Below, piece after piece: positions 1 to 4,272 of a DNA stretch of 6,737 nucleotides. The stretch covers positions 1 to 6,737 of the forward strand of contig JAEZJL010000495.1 in NCBI GenBank assembly GCA_023415815.1. Direction: 5' to 3'. Both the position numbers and the translations under genes were made by a program. This DNA comes from Bacillota bacterium. Lineage in GTDB: Bacteria > Bacillota > Clostridia > Acetivibrionales > DTU013. Positions within the stretch are counted from its first letter, which is position 1. The number at the start of each line of letters is the position of its first letter. The notes beneath the pieces were generated by a model. It did not search any database, was not told the origin of the DNA, and saw only the letters and a program-made list of their open reading frames with translations.

Positions 1-1715
1 CGAGCGGCGCAATTGATGATGCCGAAGCCTCCGAGATCAGGCCCCGAAGGGGAAGAAAGCCCTTAAAAAAAGAAGAAGAGAAGCCGATGATTGAGGAAGT
101 TGACGATAAAGGACCCGAAGCTTTGAATCCCGAAGGCGAAAAGCCCGAGGAAGCCGCAAAGCAGTCCGACGAACCGGTTATAATAAGAAAATCCAGAAGA
201 GGCAGACCCAGCAAGGCTTCATTAACGGCTCCGACGGAAGCTGAAGCCGAAAAAACCGAGGATGACGGGCCTATGGATACCGTACCTGCAGCAGATGCAC
301 CCGCAAAAGCCGAACCTGCGAAAAGCGAGCCTTTAAAAGCCGAGACGGTGAAAGCGGAACCGGTAAAGACCGAGCCTGCGGCAGCCGAAACGACGCCGAA
401 GCAGCCCTCAGCTCCGCCCGAAAAGGAAGCGGCGGCCCCCGAGCAGGCGCAGACACCGCCAAAAACAGAGACGGAAGAGGCCGCCAAGCCGGAGGAAAAA
501 CCCGCTCCCAGGCAGTACGAGCAGAGACGTGAAAACTGGGGATACTCCCAGGAAGGCAGGCAGCAATACCAGCAAAACGGAAACGAAAAAATCGAGAGCG
601 ACGACCCTGTTGAGGGAGTGCTCGAGGTCCTGCCGGACGGCTATGGCTTCCTGAGAAGCGACAATTTTCTTTCGGGCCCTAAAGATGTTTATGTTTCACC
701 CTCGCAGATAAGAAGATTCAGTCTGAAAACCGGCGACAAGGTAAGAGGCAAGGGCAGGATACCCAAAGAGGGCGAGAAGTTCCAGGCGCTGCTTTATGTG
801 CAGACAGTGAACGGAGATACTCCGGATGTGGCGTCCAAAAGGGTGGCCTTCGAATACCTTACTCCGATTTATCCGGAAAGCAGGATTACGCTTGAGACGG
901 TGCCGAGAGAGCTTTCGACAAGGCTTATAGACCTAATATCCCCTATCGGAAGGGGCCAGAGGGGAATGATCGTATCCCCGCCTAAGGCCGGTAAAACCAT
1001 TCTTCTTAAAAAAATAGCCAATGCCATCACCACGAATTTTCCGGAAATCGAGCTTATCGTCCTTCTGATCGACGAGCGTCCCGAGGAAGTCACGGACATG
1101 CAGCGGTCAATCAAGGGTGAAATCATTTATTCCACCTTCGACAAGGTGCCGGAGCACCATATAAAGGTTGCCGAAATCGTACTTGAAAGGGCCCAGAGGC
1201 TTGTTGAGCACAAAAAGGATGTTGTAATATTGCTCGACAGCATTACCAGGCTTGCAAGGGCGTACAACCTTACCATACCCCCGACCGGAAGGACGCTCTC
1301 CGGCGGTCTTGACCCGGGCGCGCTCCACAGCCCCAAGAGATTTTTCGGCTCCGCAAGGAACATCGAATTCGGGGGCAGCCTTACCATTATTGCCACAGCC
1401 CTTATCGAGACCGGCAGCAGGATGGACGACGTCATTTTCGAGGAATTCAAGGGGACCGGCAACATGGAGATACATCTTGACAGGAAGCTGTCAGAGAAAC
1501 GCATTTTCCCCGCCATCGACATAAACAAGTCGGGCACGAGAAGGGAAGAGCTGCTTCTGAACCAGAAGGAGCTGGACAGCATCTGGGCCATCAGGAAGGC
1601 CATGAGCAACCTCGGCACCTCGGAGGTAACCGAAATGATACTGAGCAAGCTCACTCAGACGCGTACCAACGAGGATTTCGTAAACAGTATAAATATAGCA
1701 TTTTTAGACAAATAA
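1..1715 (+). CDS. rho: Transcription termination factor Rho (5' end cut off by window)
   Basis: Rho is a hexameric RNA-dependent ATPase and translocase that ends transcription of untranslated RNA. Counting from the ATG at 87, the protein shows a disordered, charged region (about 1-172), a cold-shock-type primary RNA-binding domain with GYGFLR at 185-190, and a RecA-type motor. The motor has Walker A SPPKAGKT (297-304), the acidic DERPEE stretch (329-334), Walker B ending in D384 with SITR after it, the secondary RNA-binding Q-loop around LSGG (404-407), and SGTR (482-485) holding the probable arginine finger. The motor domain looks intact. The frame has no stop from base 3 to 86 and encodes 28 further residues with a basic RRGRKP motif like the one at 37-41, so the ATG at 87 is probably internal and the true start, with the usual Rho N-terminal helical domain, lies upstream. 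At more than 570 residues it is much longer than the 419-residue E. coli protein, because of the insertion. Identity is certain; the start is not visible. Confidence 0.97.
   Translation, partial: SGAIDDAEASEIRPRRGRKPLKKEEEKPMIEEVDDKGPEALNPEGEKPEEAAKQSDEPVIIRKSRRGRPSKASLTAPTEAEAEKTEDDGPMDTVPAADAPAKAEPAKSEPLKAETVKAEPVKTEPAAAETTPKQPSAPPEKEAAAPEQAQTPPKTETEEAAKPEEKPAPRQYEQRRENWGYSQEGRQQYQQNGNEKIESDDPVEGVLEVLPDGYGFLRSDNFLSGPKDVYVSPSQIRRFSLKTGDKVRGKGRIPKEGEKFQALLYVQTVNGDTPDVASKRVAFEYLTPIYPESRITLETVPRELSTRLIDLISPIGRGQRGMIVSPPKAGKTILLKKIANAITTNFPEIELIVLLIDERPEEVTDMQRSIKGEIIYSTFDKVPEHHIKVAEIVLERAQRLVEHKKDVVILLDSITRLARAYNLTIPPTGRTLSGGLDPGALHSPKRFFGSARNIEFGGSLTIIATALIETGSRMDDVIFEEFKGTGNMEIHLDRKLSEKRIFPAIDINKSGTRREELLLNQKELDSIWAIRKAMSNLGTSEVTEMILSKLTQTRTNEDFVNSINIAFLDK
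306..395 (+). repeat. Six tandem 15-base units coding K-[AST]-E-[PT]-x pentapeptides in Rho
   Basis: Inside the N-terminal insertion of Rho, six consecutive in-frame 15-base units encode KAEPA, KSEPL, KAETV, KAEPV, KTEPA and AAETT. The last unit has lost its lysine. The DNA copies differ mostly at third positions, so the repeat is better kept in protein than in DNA, which suggests an old expansion or selection on composition rather than a recent slippage event. The stretch lies in a region rich in Ala, Glu, Pro and Lys that is predicted by eye to be disordered. Confidence 0.85.
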
Positions 1716-1723
1716 AAATGTTC

Positions 1724-1752
1724 TTGCGGAGATGGCAATCTTGTGTTAAAAT
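1724..1752 (+). promoter_or_regulatory. Candidate sigma-A promoter for rpmE with extended -10
   Basis: TTGCGG (1724-1729) lies 17 bases before TAAAAT (1747-1752), which matches five of six -10 consensus positions. TG at 1744-1745, one base before the -10, makes it an extended -10 element and can make up for the weak -35 box. A start near G1760 would give a leader of about 53 bases. It lies just after the rho stop codon. No terminator is visible between rho and rpmE, so read-through from rho is also possible. Confidence 0.45.
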
Positions 1753-1756
1753 ATTT

Positions 1757-1788
1757 TTTGCCTGCAAAATGGCAAACACTATTTTGCA
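1757..1788 (+). promoter_or_regulatory. Overlapping inverted repeats in the rpmE leader
   Basis: Two perfect inverted repeats interlock. TTTGCC (1757-1762) pairs with GGCAAA (1771-1776) around the 8-base loop TGCAAAAT. That same loop (1763-1770) pairs perfectly with ATTTTGCA (1781-1788) around a 10-base loop containing GGCAAA. The two hairpins exclude each other, because with no linker bases between the arms a full pseudoknot is sterically doubtful. The second ends 12 bases before the ribosome binding site of rpmE. No T-run follows, so it is not a plain terminator. Ribosomal protein genes are often autoregulated through leader structures, and comparative surveys have proposed such leaders upstream of rpmE in Firmicutes; whether this one belongs to that class is not known. 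If transcription starts at about 1760, most of the first hairpin's left arm is lost. Confidence 0.5.
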
Positions 1789-1812
1789 ATAGAGCGAAAG
1801 AAGGTGAATTAT

Positions 1813-2022
1813 ATGAAGGAAAATATCCATCCCAAGTATTCGGAAGCTGTTGTCAAATGTGCATGCGGCGAAACCTTCACCACGGGTTCCACCAAAAAGA
1901 ACCTGCATGTTGAAATATGCTCCAAATGCCATCCGTTCTTTACCGGCAAGCAGAAGCTGATTGATACCGGGGGACGCGTGGAGAAGTTCAAAAAGAAATT
2001 CGGCATCGTTGACGATCGCTAA
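1813..2022 (+). CDS. rpmE: 50S ribosomal protein bL31, zinc-binding (C+) type
   Basis: bL31 binds at the central protuberance of the large ribosomal subunit and helps bridge it to the small subunit. The 69-residue product starts MKENIHPKY and has the four cysteines of the zinc-binding form: C16, C18 (CAC) and C36, C39 (CSKCHPFF), followed by the family's TGKQKLIDTGGRVEKF stretch. Length and motifs are normal. A GTG nine bases upstream (1804) would add three residues, but it lies inside the ribosome binding site GAAGGTGA (1800-1807), which differs from GGAGGTGA by one base and sits well for the ATG at 1813; the ATG is therefore chosen. The gene follows rho, a common arrangement in Firmicutes, and has its own candidate promoter, leader and terminator. 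The zinc-free paralogue that some bacteria make under zinc shortage is not in this window. Confidence 0.96.
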   Translation: MKENIHPKYSEAVVKCACGETFTTGSTKKNLHVEICSKCHPFFTGKQKLIDTGGRVEKFKKKFGIVDDR

Positions 2023-2063
2023 TAACAATTGGCATTTGAAAAACCGGAATAGAAGTGTTACAC

Positions 2064-2099
2064 TAAAGGCTGAACAGATCATTCAGCCTTTATTCTTTT
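2064..2099 (+). terminator. Intrinsic terminator after rpmE
   Basis: An 11-base perfect stem, TAAAGGCTGAA (2064-2074) with TTCAGCCTTTA (2082-2092), encloses a 7-base loop (CAGATCA) and is followed by TTCTTTT (2093-2099). It starts 41 bases after the rpmE stop codon. The A-rich left flank and T-rich right flank are typical of a Rho-independent terminator. It should separate rpmE from the DUF1385 gene. Confidence 0.88.
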
Positions 2100-2161
2100 G
2101 GAAAATTAACGCGGGTCGGATTTACAAAAGATGGAGTACGCTGGGTTTTACGCCGGTTTAT

Positions 2162-2200
2162 TTGACAATTTATTGTAACCGTGAAAAACAAACGTATAGT
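2162..2200 (+). promoter_or_regulatory. Candidate promoter for the DUF1385-prmC unit
   Basis: A promoter is expected after the strong rpmE terminator. TTGTAA (2173-2178), 16 bases before TATAGT (2195-2200), is the best-spaced pair; TATAGT matches five of six positions of the -10 consensus. A perfect -35 hexamer, TTGACA, sits slightly upstream at 2162-2167 but has no good -10 at 17 bases (only AAAACA). The two overlap a short palindrome, ACAAT-TT-ATTGT (2165-2176), which might be an operator. A start near 2207 would leave a leader of about 50 bases with a small GC hairpin, TGCGG (2200-2204) with CCGCA (2211-2215). Confidence 0.4.
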
Positions 2201-2256
2201 GCGGTCGGGGCCGCAGGCTCCGTGCATTAGAGCTTGCGATAGATAGGAGATGTGAG

Positions 2257-3186
2257 ATGAAAAAAACTACCGTAGGGGGTCAGGCGCTTCTGGAGGGTCT
2301 TTTGATGATGGGGCCCGAGAATATAGCCATAGCGGTCAGGAAGCCTGACGGAGAGATAGTCGTCGATAAAAGGCCTTTACCCAAAAAGACCATTTTTAAT
2401 AAACTGCTTTTTGTGCGCGGAGCCGTAAACCTCTTCAGACAAATGGTTATCGGCGTCAAAGCGATCATGTATTCCGCAGATTTCGTAGAGCTTGACGATG
2501 GACAGGAGCAAAAGCCGTCCAGGTTTGACGCTTTTATAGAAAGAGTCTTCGGCGACAAGTTAAAGGACGCGGTCGTCTACGCCTCGGTCATTCTTTCCCT
2601 GGCCTTGAGCATTGGGCTTTTCATCCTGCTTCCGAACCTTATCGCAGGCTTCATACACATTGACAAAAACATTACGGGCAACGTGATCCTGCTTAACCTT
2701 TTCGAAGGCTTTATCAGGGTCCTGCTGTTTTTCGGCTATATATACCTTGCCTCGATGCTGAAGGATATTAAAAGAGTATGGCAGTATCATGGCGCCGAGC
2801 ATAAGACGATCCACTGCTACGAGCACGACGACGAGCTGACGGTGGAGAATGTAAGAAAGTACTCTACAAAGCACCCGCGCTGCGGGACATCCTTTATGAT
2901 ACTGGTCATGATCATAAGTATAATCATATTTTCTTTCTTCGGGTGGTACGGACCCCTGTTGAACGCCGTAATCAGGCTGCTTCTGCTGCCCGTGGTGGCG
3001 GGAGTATCCTATGAGATACTGCGGCTGGCGGGAAGATACAGCGACCTGGCTGTAATGAAGGTAGTAAATGCTCCGGGCATGCTGTTCCAGCTGTTTACGA
3101 CAAAGGAGCCCGACGATTCGCAGATTGAAGTCGCAATAGAGGCCTTCCGGAACGTTACGATAGAAGACAACTCCGATAAATGGTAA
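2257..3186 (+). CDS. DUF1385 family membrane protein, YqhQ-like
   Basis: This 309-residue protein belongs to the DUF1385 family, whose best-known name is YqhQ in Bacillus subtilis; its biochemical function is not established. Family hallmarks are visible: the N-terminal GGQALLEG motif (7-14), the histidine-rich YHGAEHK (177-183) and HPRCGT (206-211), and GVSYEILRLAGRYSD near the C-terminus. Four hydrophobic segments can be seen at about 105-132, 143-167, 213-231 and 234-252. The HGAEHK and HPRCGT motifs lie in the loop between the second and third segments, as if forming a metal or active site at the membrane face; that is inference. The ATG at 2257 follows AGGAG (2245-2249) by seven bases. 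The gene overlaps prmC by 7 bases, and the same pairing is common in Firmicutes. Family assignment is secure; function is unknown. Confidence 0.93.
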   Translation: MKKTTVGGQALLEGLLMMGPENIAIAVRKPDGEIVVDKRPLPKKTIFNKLLFVRGAVNLFRQMVIGVKAIMYSADFVELDDGQEQKPSRFDAFIERVFGDKLKDAVVYASVILSLALSIGLFILLPNLIAGFIHIDKNITGNVILLNLFEGFIRVLLFFGYIYLASMLKDIKRVWQYHGAEHKTIHCYEHDDELTVENVRKYSTKHPRCGTSFMILVMIISIIIFSFFGWYGPLLNAVIRLLLLPVVAGVSYEILRLAGRYSDLAVMKVVNAPGMLFQLFTTKEPDDSQIEVAIEAFRNVTIEDNSDKW

Positions 3187-4085
3187 CCTTTAAGGACGCA
3201 CTCGCAAAAGGGACGGAAATTTTGAAGGATGCGGGCAACGAAGCCCCGGCAGTAGATGCCAGGGCTTTGCTGTGCCACGCGGCCGGCTGCGGCAGGGCGT
3301 ATATATATACTCACGGCGAACAAGCTCTGGAGAGCGGAGTATGGGAGAGGTATGTCACTTACCTTGGAAAGCGCGCGGCAGGCATGCCCGTCCAGTATAT
3401 CACGGGACAGTGCGAATTCCTGTCGCTGGACTTTGAGGTGGGGCCGGATGTGCTTGTCCCGCGGCCTGATACGGAAGTGCTTGTGGAAACCGCCGCCAGA
3501 CTGCTGACTGCGAAGGGAGCGCCCTGTGAGATCCTAGACATTGGTACAGGCTCCGGCTGCATAGCCATCGGCATTGCGCATCTTATAAAAAGCTGCGTGG
3601 TCACTGCTGTCGATGTTTCCGAAGAGGCTCTTTTGACTGCAAGGAAGAATGCTGTAAAAAACGGGATTTCGGACAGACTTGAGTTTATAAAGAGCGACCT
3701 GTTCGGGAGCCTGGATGGCCGGAGATTTGATGCGGTTTTGTCGAATCCGCCCTATATACGCAGCGGCGACATACCGGGGCTGCAAAGGGAGGTAAGGGAT
3801 TACGAGCCGCGTGCTGCGCTCGACGGCGGGCCGGACGGCCTTGTCTTCTACAGGAGGATCGTTGAGGAAGCGCCGAGCCATTTGAAGGAATGCGGACTGC
3901 TGGCCTTTGAGGTTGGACAGGGACAGGCCTGCGAGGTGGCGGCGTTAATGGAGCGCCATTATATTGATATCGAAGTCCTCAAGGATCTGGCGGGTATTGA
4001 GCGCGTGGTGGCAGGAAAGCTGGACAGCCGCGCCGGCTGTTGTATACAAAGTCCAAATGTACAACCTGCCGAACGGCACCATTAA
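3180..4085 (+). CDS. prmC: Release factor glutamine methyltransferase PrmC (HemK)
   Basis: PrmC transfers a methyl group from S-adenosylmethionine to the glutamine of the GGQ motif in class I release factors (RF1 and RF2), raising peptide release efficiency. The 301-residue product has the N-terminal helical substrate-binding domain ending near PVQYITG, the PRPDTE segment before the catalytic domain, the SAM-binding loop DIGTGSG (120-126), and the catalytic NPPY motif (189-192), followed by YEPRAALDGGPDGL. All are intact. The start ATG (3180) overlaps the last codons of the DUF1385 gene. No convincing ribosome binding site precedes it, so translation is probably coupled to that gene. The family usually ends soon after the ERVV-GKL motif; here about 20 extra residues (from D282) follow, encoded over a perfect inverted repeat. 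The prfA gene that often follows prmC is absent here. Confidence 0.95.
   Translation: MVTFKDALAKGTEILKDAGNEAPAVDARALLCHAAGCGRAYIYTHGEQALESGVWERYVTYLGKRAAGMPVQYITGQCEFLSLDFEVGPDVLVPRPDTEVLVETAARLLTAKGAPCEILDIGTGSGCIAIGIAHLIKSCVVTAVDVSEEALLTARKNAVKNGISDRLEFIKSDLFGSLDGRRFDAVLSNPPYIRSGDIPGLQREVRDYEPRAALDGGPDGLVFYRRIVEEAPSHLKECGLLAFEVGQGQACEVAALMERHYIDIEVLKDLAGIERVVAGKLDSRAGCCIQSPNVQPAERHH
4024..4040 (+). repeat. Perfect 7-base inverted repeat in the 3' tail of prmC
   Basis: ACAGCCG (4024-4030) and CGGCTGT (4034-4040) form a GC-rich stem around the 3-base loop CGC. It lies inside the unusual C-terminal extension of prmC, 45 bases before the stop codon. The bases after it (TGTATACAAA) are not a T-run, so it is not a standard intrinsic terminator. 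It may be an RNA 3'-end stabiliser, a decayed terminator, or chance. Confidence 0.6.
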
Positions 4086-4103
4086 AGGGTTTGAGGGCAG
4101 AGC

Positions 4104-4126
4104 CGGGATTGTATTCCGAGTTTTTT
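4104..4126 (+). terminator. Probable intrinsic terminator after prmC
   Basis: CGGGAT (4104-4109) pairs with ATTCCG (4113-4118), with one G-T wobble and a 3-base loop; AG then separates the stem from a run of six T (4121-4126). The stem is short, so the strength is uncertain, but it lies 18 bases after the prmC stop codon and ahead of the next promoter, where a terminator is expected. Confidence 0.5.
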
Positions 4127-4200
4127 GCCGAAAAACGATGGATATGATAAGTTTAGTGATATAAATACGCGTAATTGTTCATTTTATAAGGGTGTATTAA

Positions 4201-4229
4201 TTGACTTATTACCTGGTAATAAATATAAT
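4201..4229 (+). promoter_or_regulatory. Strong sigma-A-type promoter of the hydrogenase operon
   Basis: TTGACT (4201-4206; five of six consensus positions) and TATAAT (4224-4229; perfect) are separated by exactly 17 bases. This is the clearest promoter in the window. A start near 4236 gives a leader of about 37 bases before the GTG start of the echA-like gene. It lies in an AT-rich stretch after the prmC terminator and should drive the whole downstream operon. Confidence 0.85.
4206..4222 (+). promoter_or_regulatory. Perfect 17-base palindromic operator candidate inside the promoter spacer
   Basis: TTATTACC-T-GGTAATAA is a perfect inverted repeat with 8-base arms and a single central base. 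It covers all but the last base of the 17-base spacer and overlaps the final base of the -35 box, so a dimeric protein bound here would block RNA polymerase. Symmetry, size and position are those of a repressor operator. The regulator is not identified: the motif does not match the common forms of the Rex (TTGTTAAnnnnTTAACAA), Zur or LexA sites as I know them. Confidence 0.65.
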
Positions 4230-4272
4230 ATAGGTTGATTTTTATAATAATTACGAGAAAGGGGCATAAGTA

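Noticed and set aside
1127..1654. Minus-strand open frame of 175 codons inside rho
   Set aside because: Its Ser/Leu-rich composition is what the antisense of the conserved rho motor domain gives; the rho motifs fully explain the DNA.
1757..1788. H-type pseudoknot formed by both rpmE leader stems together
   Set aside because: No unpaired bases separate the first stem's left arm from the second stem's left arm, so the first loop could not span an 8-base-pair groove; alternative hairpins are more plausible.
1724..1800. Zur (zinc repressor) box upstream of rpmE
   Set aside because: The known Bacillus Zur operator contains a TCGTAATnATTACGA-type core, which is not present; the zinc-binding form of bL31 is usually not the zinc-repressed one.
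1804..1812. GTG at 1804 as the rpmE start
   Set aside because: The GTG is part of the ribosome binding site GAAGGTGA; the ATG at 1813 has correct spacing and gives the normal bL31 N-terminus.
1651..2082. Minus-strand open frame of 143 codons over the end of rho and rpmE
   Set aside because: It lies antisense to two well-recognised genes and across a promoter region, and its product resembles no family I know.
1961..2230. Plus-strand open frame of 89 codons after rpmE
   Set aside because: It starts inside rpmE in another frame and runs through the strong terminator and the candidate promoter of the next gene.
2218..2249. CTCC (2218-2221) pairing with GGAG (2246-2249) to hide the DUF1385 ribosome binding site
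   Set aside because: Only four base pairs with no extension on either side; too weak to call a riboswitch or sequestering hairpin.
3964..4164. Plus-strand open frame of 66 codons across the prmC end
   Set aside because: It overlaps prmC in another frame and runs through the probable terminator, with no ribosome binding site or recognisable product.
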